The notes under the pieces were generated by a model. It worked only from the letters and a program-made list of their open reading frames with translations. It was not told where the DNA came from and ran no database searches. From assembly GCA_028551475.1 (NCBI GenBank), contig CM052362.1, positions 7,811,354-7,875,353 on the forward strand: a stretch of 64,000 nt of DNA, given 5' to 3'. This stretch comes from Casuarina equisetifolia. Lineage: Eukaryota > Streptophyta > Magnoliopsida > Fagales > Casuarinaceae. A program made the translations under genes and the position numbers. Numbering within the stretch: position 1 is the stretch's first letter; every line of letters begins with the position of its first letter. This document shows, in pieces, positions 23,504 to 37,076 of the stretch.

Positions 23504-24141
23504 AAGCCATTATTACTTGGATAGAACATATTTGGAGTATGGCTGGATATGTGTTTCTGATCAAATTAATAATCTTGAGGCCGAGTACTATTTAGGAATG
23601 GTTAGAAAAGTTGAGTCTTATTTTAATGTTTAGTGCAGCTCTGTCAATGGCTAAGATGTGAACTATCTTCACAGTAGATGACCCAATATATGGGCCCTGT
23701 AGAACAGTTTTACTTTCTTAATTTATGAAGCTCGCTTATACTTGCCTACTAGTAGAATGTGGCTTCATTTGTTTGAATTCAGAATTACGTATTATCTATG
23801 AGTGATGGTTCAAGTGAAATAACCTACTGAGACTTCTTGGGTTAACCCAATAACTGTTGAATCCAATATGCTTGGGTATGAGGAAATGATACTTATCTTT
23901 CTGGTTTTCCTTCTTTTGTTCCGTTAACTCTAGTAAGTTAAGTTTTTGAATTAAGTTTTTGCTTACTTGACACAAATTGTTGCTTGTTCATTTGAAAAAG
24001 TTCCTTCATTTGAAAAAGTGCCTTTAAGACATGTAGAAATCACTGTCATAAAAATAAGTACCTTGGCAAGACATGCTGTCTTTATAGTGTTGTTTTCTCA
24101 ATGTAGTCTAGAATAATTTCCCTGATGTTTACTTGCCTTTG

Positions 24142-24169
24142 ATTGTCAGTATTGTCAGTATTGTCAGTT
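24142..24169. repeat. Three copies of ATTGTCAGT
   Basis: A simple 9-bp tandem repeat within the predicted intron 23153-24521. Confidence 0.8.
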
Positions 24170-24521
24170 TAGGCAAAAGTACTCAATGGTATGATGATTG
24201 AGTCCTTGAATTGACATAGTGGGGAGGAACGTGTGACTTCTTAGAGTTATGTTGGGAGTAAAACTGTTAAGAGAGATAGAGAATGTTTTTCCTTTTATCC
24301 TTTCTGGCTTTGCCGGAGGGCACTTTTCAATCAACACTGTAAACATGTTCGTAAGATGATTGCTTTGGGAGAGCGAGAATCAAATTTTCACCATCTTTGT
24401 TAGTAGAAAACTATAGAAATATCTGCAAATCAGTTAGGATTTGGACAGTTTTAATCTTCATTACATTGATTAAAAACAAAATTAGAGTGTCACAGTGGAA
24501 GGTACTATGCTTTTGTCGCAG

Positions 24522-27500
24522 TGAGAAACTTCAAGTCCATGAGACCTCAGAAATCTGCTGTAAGAAACAGTTATCTGGGAGTTACCGAGCCATCTTGGAG
24601 GCAGCGCAACCCTCTGGTAAGCATAGATTTAACTCTGCTAAAGACCTCTTTTCCAAACTGCTTGGGTAGTGGAGAACAGTTTGAGAAAAGAGAGCAAGTA
24701 ATCTATTTCTGTTAATTACAACTGTAATTCATACTTAATTTGTGATTTATACTCGTTGTGCTATGTACATTAGAGGGTTCCCAATCTCATTGGAGGTAGA
24801 TTTGTTGATTCACAATCATCTGCATCTATTGATGTTTTGAACCCAGTAAGTGTGAAATGCTTTGTTGATCTCATTTTCATTATTTTCCTCTAGCTGAATT
24901 TGATAATAAATCATTACTAAATGATAGGCAACACAACAAGCTGTTTGTCAAGTTCCTTTAGCTACAAATGAGGAGTTCAAAGCCGCAGTTTTTGCAGCAA
25001 AGCGGGCTTTTCCACTGTGGCGAAACACACCGATTGTGACTCGTCAGCGCATCATGTTTAGGTTCCAAGAGCTTATTCATAGAGACATTGTAAGTGTTTT
25101 AGGCGTCTTTTGCTTTGCTTAGTCCTAGTTACAAGTTTTTGTATGCTGATTTTTTATGATTATAATTTTGTCATAGGATAAGCTCGCTGCGAACATTACT
25201 GCCGAACATGGAAAGACATTGAAGGATGCATATGATGATGTATCACGAGGATTAGGTTAGTGTCTTTCTTGTCTTTTGTCAAGTAGAAAAAAACTCAATT
25301 GGTGCTGGCTGTAACCAACAAAATTTTTGGTTTCCATTCATAGAGGAGGTGGAACATGCTTGTGGGCTGGCAACTCTGCAAATGGGTGAATTTGCTTCCA
25401 ACATGTCGAATGGAGTTGATACCTTCAGTATAAGAGAGCCGGTTGGCGTTTGTGCTGGGATTTGCCCTTTTGATTTTCCAGCTATGATTCCCTTGTGGGT
25501 AAGCTTGGTTATACCCTTGGTCTACTTTCATGAGTTCTTTTTACTGCTTTAAAGTGCCACTTTTTATATCATTCAAGTACACCCATAAGAAAAGGAATTT
25601 TCTTTCCCAAACCTGTTTTTTTAAATTTATTTCCCCATGCAGATGTTTCCCATTGCAGTCACCTGTGGTAATACATTTATTCTGAAGCCATCGGAGAAGG
25701 ATCCAGGTGATTTTCAAATCCTTGGTAGTTTTGCAATTTATGGCATAGTGGAACTTTTACTCACTGCTTGAGTAGAAGGGATTAATAGGTCTTTTCTTTG
25801 ATGGAAAATTTATATGGGATGGTTGATAGGGCGTAGGCTATCCATTCTGGTGGTTTTTGGTGTGCACCAAAAATATTAATGTGGCTCTCTCAAAACTTCT
25901 CGAACTTTTGTGTTGACTCTTGAAAAAATGGTTTCAATCCACAGAGGTACAAGAGATACGGATAAGGTATATAATGTACCTAATCACATAATTCCCATGG
26001 TCTAAAAACCATGTTAGAAAAAAGAGAGCATATTTTTTTTTTCCTCAGGTCCCAGCGAGAAGAGGGAGAGAGAAGGAAAGAAAAAGAGTGCCGGTGGGGT
26101 AGGGGGGGGGGGGGGGGGGGGGTTGCCGGGGGGCGGCAGGGAGTGTTTCAGTTGCTGTTGTGCAGGTCAGGAAGGTGTGCCTGCTGGTGGCCACTTCATT
26201 GTTGGGGATGTTGTAGTTTCTATTTTTTAGAAAAATAAAAAGGCAAAAGGAAACTCAATTCATATCACTTGGATTTACAAGAGGGTGGATATTTCTTAAG
26301 ATCCACACTAGATATTTTAAAGATTGAAGGCCGAAAAGGACAGTACAAAACCTGATGCCTGATATTTGTAGGCAGTAGGACATCCTAAGATAAAATCCAT
26401 GTAAACGGAAGCTGGTGTTTTCATTGAATGAGTGGAGTGCTCAAATCTCTCTCTCTCTCTCTATATATATATATTACAAAACAGCGACGGTACCTCAAAT
26501 CTCTATATTTCTATTTCAATTTCAATTTTTCCTTGGTTGGTCATCTGTCAATCTCTTTCATAATTTCTTTATCTCTATATATATATTTTTTCTCATTTTG
26601 AACACGTTTTCTGACGTCATGGCTGGAGCTAAAGGTTTTTCTGAGAATCTACCCTATTTCTTGACCATTGGACTTACTGATTTATTATACAAACACTTGA
26701 CATCAATGCTCAAAATGCAATCCAGATCTGTGCAACAAATTTTTGCTTAGAAATGACTTAATTGTTATGTTGTTTTTCAGGGGCTGCAGTAATGCTTGCG
26801 GAGTTAGCTTTGGAGGCTGGTTTGCCTAATGGTGTCCTAAATATTGTACATGGCACCAGTGTAAGGCTTTTAATAGTTGTTTATTATAGTTTCTTCAACA
26901 AATTTGCACCCCTTGGCTGTCCTACAGATTAATCTATTTCTGTTTGGTCTATTGAGTGCCTTTCGCGGAACTTGCTTTTTATCTTTCTGTCCAAACTTGA
27001 GTGGCTTGGATACTTTATGGTTGCTCTATGTTGTGTCATGATTTTATTTTTCTTCTGAACCTTTTGTATTTTAGCTTTTCACTTTCCCAGTGTTAACTTG
27101 GCCCAGGACATCATCAATGCAATTTGTGATGATGACGATATCAGAGCTATCTCATTTGTTGGTCCAAATCCAGTAAGTAATCCTTGGTGTTTCAACACTG
27201 GTACATGTTGCATATCTTACCTCTGTTTTAGAATTTTATAAATTTAACTTTGGTTTACCATATATGCTTTACTATGTTTAACTATGTTTCGCTAGCAAAT
27301 CTGTTATGCATCTCCACAATCTTCTTTAGTGCTGTTCCTGCTTCCTCCATTTAAAGTTTACAAGTGATTCAAGGAAAGTGGATGAAATTTATGTTGACCA
27401 TATATGCTTGTGGTAGAGTTCTGTATGCATGTAGCTGTAAACCCCAAATTTTGTTTAGGGTCTACTTCTGAGATAAAGATCAGAGTTTGGGGGTCCACTG

Positions 27501-30500
27501 TGCTCACTTAGTGCTGAGAAGCATAGCATTATGAATTGGGTCGATGTGGGCACTGACCATGAGTGTATATGGAGCCTTCCGGTCTATTATTTTTGTTATT
27601 TGTCTAAGGAAGATATTAGTTAGTAGCTGCCAACATTTCTTAGACCTAGTTTAGTATTTTTGTAATGTAAAAGTCCATTAAATGTTATTTTGTAATAGGC
27701 CTAATTAAGAATGGGCCAAAATAGGAAGTAGATTTAGCTATTGCCCAACTTTGTAATATTTTTTTTTTAAGTTTTAACTGTTGGATTAGGGCAGGCTGTC
27801 TCAACTGTTGGATCCATTTCGAATGGACATCCTAGGGAGGCGCGCGAGGCTTTAAATGGTGTAACACATTTTGGAGACAGCATAGAAGAATCCAGTGAAT
27901 GTCTTTTCCAACACAGTTCTGCCAACAGTTATGTGTGTTCTGCCAACAGTTATGTTCCAACTCTGAGTATGTGTGTTTGGAGTTATGTGTGTTTGGAGAC
28001 AACTTTCTCTTGGGTCGTTGAGCCATGGCTCGCTAGAAAGTGCAAAATCTTCCTTTGAATCTAAACGAAACCCTGAGAGATCCAAGCTTATCCTCCACCT
28101 CACAACGAAGATGGCCATGAATGGCAGATTCAACAGTGACATGCTTTGTGCACATTATAGGCTGAAAGCTACACAAATCTCTAGACTTAACAGAGATGAA
28201 ACCTTCACAATACTGATAGCAAAGTTTTCCGAATCAGTACCATGGAACCTGGAGTTAAACTTGGGTGCAGTTGGCAAAAAAATCATATGCAAGGAGATGG
28301 TTTGTTTTCTTCTTTGATTTAGCCTGAAAACCTGAGACTTGCATCTGGCGATCGATTTGTCCCTTGTGGTAGAATTAGCTTAGGAGCCTTTAATGTTTGC
28401 ATTTTATATGAAGATTGGAATGCTTCATTGAGGAGATTTGATTATAATTAAGCTATCTAGAATTTGCACAATGGAGTTCATTGGTTCTTTCCACACTTAC
28501 AAAAGGCAAATATGATCAACAAAATCAGGATTATGGCTTTTGCTGTGGCTATGTATTGTCTATGAAGAAGGAGCCCAGAATATAGAAGGGAAATCAGTAA
28601 ATAAAGTGGGTGTTTTAGTAAGTAATTAACTATGTCTTTTATTTATTTTATATTTCATGATTTTAAACATATTGGTATCCACCATAGTAGATCTTGAAAG
28701 TAGGGGCAGTGTTATTGAATCATAGAAGCACAATTTTGGACTGAATTGCTATAATGGATATAGTTTTTATGCTGATCCAAGCAAGCAAGCCAGCTGGGAT
28801 CATTAAAAGTCTATTTTTGCCAAACTAGGCGTGTTACTTGTACGTACTTTTTGACAGGCTTGCTTAACATGTGAAGTGTTAGCGGGAGTGACACTCTTAT
28901 CTCACACCTAGTTTATTCACTCCGCAAAAGTACCATAGCAATTTAGAGATCAAGATAAAGAAAAAGATCGTAAACAAGTAGGCATTAAATTAATAATGAT
29001 TTGGTATCACTTGATTGGTTCAATATAAAGGAGAAATTAAAAGGAGGAATGAGATTGTGTGCAACTAGGTGTGAAATAAATGATGATGATTTTCATCACT
29101 TGATTTCAGCTCTGAAATATATCAACTTATTGCAAGCTACAGAAGCGTAGTCTAAAAGTTTGGGGAAGTCAAGTGTCACAGAATCATAGAGAGGTAATTT
29201 GTGAATTACTCCAATGTAAAGAGAGGTGAATGAGCTTGTCTTAGGATGATCAGTTGGTGTTAGAACAATGTCACAGTTAAGAGAACTGTTGAAGATTGTA
29301 AATGAATGCTCTTTCTTCATCCGGACTATACTAAAAAAGAGCTTTCTTAGTAAGTTACTTCACTATGGGTAAATTGGCAGCATTAGGTATCTTAATAATC
29401 ATTTAACATATGATCAAGGCCATAAATTAACATCCAATCATGTAATGTTCACTAAAACTTTCTGCAGTCATCTTGAATTCAACTTTGATTCTTTGTTACA
29501 AAAAAAAAAAAAAAAGTAAAAAAGAAATGAAAATGAGGACACTTTTCTTTTAGGCACATCTGCTTGTTGAGATTCTTAGTTATGTTGCTTTATTAAATTA
29601 TTGCAGCCATCCTACGTTTTATATGTTTACATGTGTACTGGATGCATCTGACAACCTGTCCAAGCTCAATTTGGACAATATTGTGTCTGACATTTTACTA
29701 AACATTCTTCTTGGATTATTTTCTGTATACGAGGAGTGTATTGTAAATAATTGAAAAGCTGCTTACATCTTTTGCTATGTGTCACATTTGTTGTTTCCTT
29801 ATTTTGGTAATCCCTGTTTCTCTTTTCCTTTAGTTTCTAATATCTTCCATTTTCTGTTTGGTTTGTAGTTGAAAATGGCATGTCATTGGTTGTATGCGCA
29901 TCCGATGTGTGCAACATGGTTGTTTTTTGGCTCTGTTAATATTGACAATTTTTTGGTCATACCATTACCCTTTCACTTTATAGTCTTTTCTTCAGGCGAT
30001 AGTCACTTACACGTTATTCATTTTGTCATTTTACTTTTTAAAGGCTGGTGCTTACGTGTATGCCAGAGCTTCAGCTAAAGGAAAGCGTATTCAGGTACTC
30101 TTCATGCATATCCTTCGGTAACAATTCTGCAGTTCCTTTTATGAGCATTATGGTTTCCATTTCACTAATGCAGTAGTTGAAGTCAATAAAATTGGCTGGC
30201 TGACTATTGTCTTCAGTCCAATGTTGGAGCCAAAAATCATGCAGTTGTCATGCCTGATGCAAGCATAGATGCTTCTTTGAATGCACTAGTTGCTGCTGGT
30301 TTTGGTGCTGCAGGACAAAAGTGTGTGGCTCTTAGCACGGTTGTTTTTGTTGGAGACTTGAATCAATGGTATTTGTCTTGCCTTGCTTATCTTTATGCTA
30401 TTGGGTCTTTTCCTCTTGCTTCTTCTCTAGTTTTATCTGTCAGAAACCATAGCTTGTATTGTTCTCCAGTCTTGAGTCTTACAATCTGCTATTCTAATTT

Positions 30501-33500
30501 AACATCTGATGTACACTCTCTCTCTCTCTTTCTCTCTCTTTCTCCTGTCCCCACCCTAGCCCCCCCTCCTTACAACCCAAACCAACCAGTTGAAATTATT
30601 AAAACTGTTTGGGGTTTGGAAAGTAGTTCACTTTATCTTGTGACTTTTTATTATATCCTGATTCCATTTAGAGGGTCTGGGTCTCTTTTCTTTTTTCTAA
30701 GCAGTAGCAGTCTCATTTAAAACGGTTTGAAACACATATGTCAAGTGCATATCTACATGAGAGACATAAAAAATATTAAAAAGTAAGATTAGAATTCCCC
30801 AGAAATGCAAGAAGAAGGAATAGCTAGAAATTACCCACTTATAGAGAAATCTCAAAAATGATTACTTCAGTGCTTGGAAAGTTCAATCCACATATGTTCT
30901 ATTCTCTCTCTCTTGCGCGCAAGCACTGCATGAGGCATAAGTATTTAGTTGCCTTTGCCAGCCAAAGTTCTGTTTTCATCAAGCCAACAACTCAACAACT
31001 GTCTGATAAATGACCACATAAAGCAACAGAGAAATCTAGAGACAACATCTTGAAAAGAACAATGGACTGTAAGCGATGCACTGACTAACTTCTTTCTTTG
31101 TCAGCCTCTTCGGATAATCAATAATGAGATTCTACTCAAGGCAGCTGTGAGCACAAAGAAAGTTTCTTTGTTCATCAATTTAATTTCCAAGCGCCCTTCC
31201 TTCAGAAACAACTACTTGAACCCCCACTTAAACCCCCGCCTCTTGTCACCCTGTACCATCTAGCTAGGTGGTAAATATCTGCCAGGTTTTAGATTTGGAG
31301 CTAGGTTCGTCCCTCTCTGTAGAGGGCGGGCAAGCTTTATTGTGCAATTAAATGAAATAAGAAAAGTAGATGGGAATCTTTTAAGTATTTTGAAATGATG
31401 TTCATCTCTTAACATATCAATTCCCTTGTGTCTGTGTTTCTATATCTCTAGATTGATTTGATTATGTTGCTTCCTGGATTCAGTTAGTGGATAATTATTA
31501 TACGGTTTGGTGTGACAAGGTTTGATCCTTTTCCAGGGAAGATAAACTAGTGGAGCATGCCAAAGCAATTAAAGTAAGTGCTGGAACAGAACCAGATGCA
31601 GACCTTGGTCCTGTGATCAGTGAGCAGGTGGTTGCATATTCTAAATTCTTGACCAATATATCATCATTAAAATAAGTGGTTTTGTTGAAAGGGAAATAAG
31701 TGAGAATGATACTGTAATAATGAATTTAAAGATGTTCTAAGGTTCAGATAATCTTGTTTTGCATTGTTATTGTGGGTGCATGAGTGGTGACACCTCGAAC
31801 AGTTCACATTTTACATCTGGATTTGTCTTGCATATTTATGATATTGTCATTCTTTAACATTCTTCATTATTGATAGGCAAAGGAACGAATATGCAGATTT
31901 ATCCAAAAAGGTGTTGATACTGGTGCAAAACTCCTCCTTGATGGGAGAAACATTGTGGTATTTTCTTATGTTCCACTGTTTTACCTTTCAATGGCATGAA
32001 TGATTTGCTTATATTTCTCTTCAATGTGTTTTTTTCCTGTGCCTTTATTATTTTCTGATATTAATAGTTCAGTTGCTAGGATATAAAAGATGTAAAGTGA
32101 AATCTTAACTAAGGTCTGGTAACCTGTTCTCCTGAAGTCTTATTGTCTGGAAATCTCACCTATTATGTAGAAACTTGTAAGTACGTTGTGAAGCTTGTAG
32201 TTCTTTTATTTTATTTTTGTGAAGCTTGTAGTTATTATTAAATTTTTTCTTTCTTTCTTTGAGAGAGAGAAAAAGAAGGGGTACTCTGCACCGGGGGGGG
32301 GCACAATAAGGGAACTTTTTGAGTCATGTACTTGATTAAAAAGAATGATTATTTCAGAGGGAGATTGCCCGTGATGACCTGCTCTTGTATTTAAAACTCT
32401 TGCTTGACCACGTCTAACTTGCCAGCAGGGATATCCTGCACTTGAATTCTACAATGTGAACCGCTTTGACCTGGCATTGCCGAGTTATTTAGGCAGCAGT
32501 CAATATAGGAGTTTATAGAAAAGTTTGTAGAAGAGGTTCAAACATGTGAAGGGTGAAGGATGACAGACAAGTGAGGATGTTTAATTGCAATAAACTATGC
32601 AAGAGAGCAAAACGAAAATATTCTTGTACTTCAAAAGAACCTAATATTGGTATCTTTAAGTTGGATGAAATTGAATCCTTGATGAGAAATAAAGCCCTTA
32701 CTGCAGTGGAGTTTTATAGAACCTTCATTTATAGTGGTGAAAATTTCCAAGATGACATGGCATGAAACTCTTGTAATTCTTCATGCATTGACTTGTTTGA
32801 TGGAGCTTAAATTAGATGTGATGGGTGTTGCTGGTTTATTAATATAACAGGTTGATGCCAGTGTTCTTTCTGATAACTTGGATTTATAGCTTGTATTTTT
32901 TATCTTTCTTATGCAGCATGGCTCCCCTTGTTAAGGTAATATTAGTACATCACAATATTGCAATAGGGAAGTTATCGCCTACACACTTATATGGAAGTGG
33001 ACAAGTTTTACAGGGATCTTGTGCTATGTTATGAAAGGCTTGTTCAAACTGGAATTTGTTTTGTGGTATGGAAATGGCCAGTTGACCTAATTTATAGCCT
33101 TGATTTGTGGATGACAAATAGGTTCCAGGATACGAGCAGGGCAGTTTCATGGGCCCCACCATCCTATCCAACATCACTACCAAGATGGAGTGTTACAAGG
33201 TATCTTCTATTGTGTCATGGAAGCCGCCTTGGGTTTTAGTTGGGGCAAAGACTTGAACCTTCTTATCAACTTAAATGACAATTTGTCTGTGTTTCTGCAG
33301 GAGGAAATTTTTGGTCCAGTTCTTCTTTGTATGCAGGTTAATACACATACCGACCTACTCAATAGTTCTTTAGTTACAAAATTGGCTCTACCTATTTTAA
33401 CAAATTTAGGATATGATGTTTCCACCCAGGCTGACAACCTTGAAGAGGCCATAAGCATTGTTAACAGAAATAGGTATTCTCAAATTTTAGCTTCCCTTGA

Positions 33501-34255
33501 CCCTCTCTATCAGATGAGATCTTTTTTGGTGATGGTATTTTATTTTAATTCCTGTTTGTTTCCCTCTTACCAGAAATAGCAATGGAGCTTCTATATTTAC
33601 CACATCTGGTGTAGCTGCGAGGAAATTTCAAACTGACATTGAGGTTGGGCAGGTAGATATCTCCTTGGAGTAGTCACTACGCAGAAGAATTAATCAAATA
33701 TTGAAAGGCTAGATTGGGATAGATTGCTTGATTTTCTTGCATTCATACTCCTGTGTTGATTTTCACTAATGTGCATTTTCAGAATGGTAATTGCTCCACA
33801 AATTTGGCATGCCTATTTGTTTGTAATGTTTACTGCTTTACCTGATGTAGCCTCCTAGTATTTGTCAAGCTCAGTGGTAGTTTTTGAATTGTATCTTATT
33901 TTCATGTTTAAACTAATTGTCACATCGTTGTTTTTGCTTCATGAACTTGCTATGACTTAGGTTGGCATAAATGTACCCATCTCTGTTCCACTTGCATTTT
34001 CCTCATTTACCAGCTGCAGACCATCCTTTGCTGGTGATCTCAATTTTGATGGTAAAGTTTAATTTCTTCGGGAATCTTGGTGTTTAATTTTCACCCTTTT
34101 CTGAATCAACCATGTGGAGTAGCTCAGAGAGCGCAAATTTATCCTGAGAATGAATTGCAGGCAAGGCTGGAATTCAGTTTTACACCCAGGTTAAGACGGT
34201 GACTCAACAATGGAAGGATTTATCAGGCAGCAATTGTGCATCCCACTCATTGTAA
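24522..34255 (+). CDS. Methylmalonate-semialdehyde dehydrogenase, upstream tandem copy lacking its own transit-peptide exon
   Basis: An ALDH6-family enzyme: CoA-dependent oxidation of methylmalonate or malonate semialdehyde in valine and pyrimidine breakdown. Eighteen exons align one-to-one with exons 2-19 of the downstream copy, nearly all with the same length and phase: 24522-24616, 24774-24845, 24928-25089, 25177-25255, 25344-25498, 25643-25706, 26781-26860, 27107-27172, 30044-30094, 30217-30368, 31537-31627, 31877-31957, 33122-33199, 33301-33336, 33430-33473, 33574-33652, 33961-34051, 34161-34255. All frames join without a stop. The catalytic Cys sits in [12 protein letters not shown], where the sister copy has GQRCMALS. 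The last exon ends in a different tail ([10 protein letters not shown]). No exon 1 of the MLQLSIQR type is seen upstream. The first exon begins at phase 1 and could be served by the FAR1-like exon (22600-23152). Alternatively translation starts at the internal ATG 24539. Confidence 0.85.
26102..26122 (+). repeat. Poly-G run of 21
   Basis: G21 in intron 7 of the upstream ALDH6 copy, with a GGGGGGCGG extension close by. It can form a G-quadruplex in pre-mRNA. Confidence 0.85.
26446..26475 (+). repeat. (CT)n(AT)n microsatellite
   Basis: A compound dinucleotide repeat in the same intron. Confidence 0.85.
27173..30043 (+). other. Large intron 9 of the upstream ALDH6 copy
   Basis: 2,871 bp against 1,476 bp for the same intron downstream. 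It holds a duplicated phrase TTCTGCCAACAGTTATGT (about 27914 and 27938) and a GC-richer patch at 27780-28080 with short open frames on both strands. I recognise no protein in it. An inserted element is likely, but I could not define its ends. Confidence 0.55.
30508..30545 (+). repeat. CT-rich microsatellite
   Basis: A (CT)n/(CTTT) run in intron 11 of the upstream ALDH6 copy. Confidence 0.8.
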
Positions 34256-37030
34256 ACTCCTTACACCCTAGTGGTTTGCGGATACAAGCTGTTGTATATA
34301 CGATTTTAGACCTTGATTATATCAGTAAAACTTCTGGTTGATCATTCTCCAACTCTACTAGTATATTCCTACATGCTTTATTTTTTATTTTTTATTTTTT
34401 TTTTATATCTTTTTAATTTGAAATCGGTTTTGGTAAAACATATGAGCCTGCAAATCTTCGTTTATGCCACAGGTGAGCAATCCATGACATGTTGATGAAC
34501 GATTATTGTGAATATGACTTTATGGCACAATCTTTAACATCTGTTGTTATTTGAAGTTGTTTTCTATTAATTTTCTCAGCTTGGGGGGAGTTGGTGCCCT
34601 GAAACTGTGTTAGGAATGAAGTTTTAGGCAGGCTTATGAACGAAGCATCGGTTGGCCCCTATACCTTTGCTTGCGTACCATGAAGGCCATTCTGTCTTTC
34701 TGTATTAATTTTTAGTTTTCAAGTTAGCTAACAGAAAGAATTTATAGTTCGGAAGAGATGGAAAATTGAGTTGAAACTTCCAGTAGGAGTAGGTAATAAC
34801 CACATTTGAGCAAAGTTTTTTTGGGTCATGCTCTTGCAGACTGGAGGGCTTCTGTGGTATGATAACAAAATTGCTATCATGGTGTTAACAAAAACTAAAC
34901 AAACTAAGAGTAATTTGTAAGTAATAGATGTTAGGATGGTAAAATCACAATCATTTACTTTAAAAAACGTTTATTAATATAAAAATCAAATTAGGTGAAA
35001 ACTGTCAATGCAACGATTGCCAAGTGGGAAATAGGTGTGAATAACTGTAACAATGTCTTTTTAAAAGACAAAGCCCATGCTAAGTAATTCACAGCAATAA
35101 TTAAAAGAAAAAGCATTTCGAAGGGAGCAATGGCAGTAAACCGAAATTAATGGGTGTGGTAAATTGTGTATAGAATTTATGTTATGAGTTTCAGTTAGTG
35201 TAGCATTTTTTATGGGTACTTTCTCGGTTTTAGTTAAGAGCCTCTGTTTCTTATACATAAATAAATTTCATTTAATTTTTTAGTACCCTAATAATTGTAA
35301 AATAAAGACTGTTAACTAGAACAGAAATTTTTTTGAGTACGCATAAAGAAAATCGTACACTAACTATAAAAAAATTATTTAAATTTTTGAGTGATTGTAA
35401 AATTAGGGCAATACTTTGTACTATTTTTAAATTTTTGAAATATAATTTTAATTTTTAAGGGATTATTTATTTCTATATAGATCTTATGACTTCTGGGATG
35501 GATCCTAAATCCTTCGGAATGTGAAATTTGTCTATCGACATAGATAGTTTTAGAGCGAAAAGAAAATAACCTATGCTAAAAATAAATATAAAACAATGAC
35601 TAATTAAAAGTGAATCATTTTTCGTAGATTAAAGAAAGAACTTGGAAGAATCCGAAATCCTTCTCAGAATTTTTAGCAGAACCTTTTCAAATGCTTGATA
35701 CCATTAGCAGACAAAGTTCTTGTGAAAGGTGGAGTTGTGTAAAATTCATGTATTAAACTAATTAGTTCAAAAGTAAATTAGTAGGAATTCTAACCATAAA
35801 GTTTGATGTTCAACACTTTACTTACGTGAATATGTGTATTATAAAAAAAATGAATAAAATCTTATTGTGGTACAATTCAAGTGTTACTAAATAAATTATT
35901 ATCTTCTTGCCAGTTGCTTCTAAAGAAGAACTTAATTTTCTGTTTAAAGGTACAAATATAATTATATTTTAAATGCAATTATGCTAGTAATGGCACTAAC
36001 AAGGGGTTTCTATCAACATTGATGATGTCAATTTCAAGGAAGCCTACCTAAACTTTTTGTGAAAGCCTTTAGGAAGAAAATCCTTTAGTCTCCTATCATA
36101 CAATCTTGAGTTGGGGGCCACAATATTTGGGATACTCTATCAACTTCTCTCTTGAGAAGTGTAATAAGTACGTGTTCATCCACAAAGTAACAACAAAGTT
36201 CTCATCAGTCACGTTGGCATTCTTCAATTTGTATCAAATATCTTAGGCTTACCAAGCACCATTTCTTTGTTGTGAGACTTCGAATTTGTTCATATCAATG
36301 GGGTTAAATTGAAGGATTCTCTATGCTGCTGGACTGTCTTGGCGAACTCTGTATGTGTTGTATTGGGCTGAATGGGTTGTCGTTTATTTAAGGTTGTCCT
36401 TTATTTAGTCATTTTCTCTCCCTGGTTGTACCTGCGCTGCGAAAAACCAAAAGGAAATCCTAGTAACTGCACGTTGTCCTTTTGACGAGATCACTTGCTT
36501 ATGCACCTAAGGTACATCACAGATACAAATAGCTCTTGAAAGACACCTAAAAGGATATATTTAAATTGCATGGATTTGAGAATAATATAGAGATAATAAA
36601 GAATTATAAATTTTAAATATCAAGTTAACAAATATTTTGTTCAATCAAGAGTAAGTGTTACTTAAGATTTATACTCAATTAGGAACATATTTTTACTTTT
36701 TATTTTTTAATTACAATTTACACATACAGGAAAAGATAAGAAGTGTCTCGAACTCCAAATTTATTAGATGGCAAGTTAGGGGTACTTGGTATTTTTGTCA
36801 GTAGACTAAGGAGACACTCCCACAATTGGGAACATATTCTGCTAAGGATTAAAAAGTCCCATATTCAAGATAATGGGTCCATGGGATGTGTTTATTAAAA
36901 TTAAAAAAAATGAATATCACATTGGTGGCAATTGTGCATTTCATTATTCAATTGCGTCTACAATTTAATAGCCAATGGTACCACCAAACCGAGCTTGAAA
37001 ATGGTCAGTGCTGAGTCACAGTGCTAGGAG
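34256..37030. other. Spacer between the two ALDH6 copies
   Basis: 2.8 kb with no recognisable gene and AT-rich from 34900 to 36900. The last few hundred bases must contain the promoter of the downstream copy. Confidence 0.6.
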
Positions 37031-37057
37031 ATCATCATCATCATCATCATCATCATC
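37031..37057 (+). repeat. (ATC)9 microsatellite in the 5' UTR
   Basis: Nine perfect ATC units end 19 bp before the ATG of the downstream ALDH6 gene. Length variation would alter the leader without touching the frame. Confidence 0.85.
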
Positions 37058-37076
37058 GAAGCTAGCGAAATCGAAA

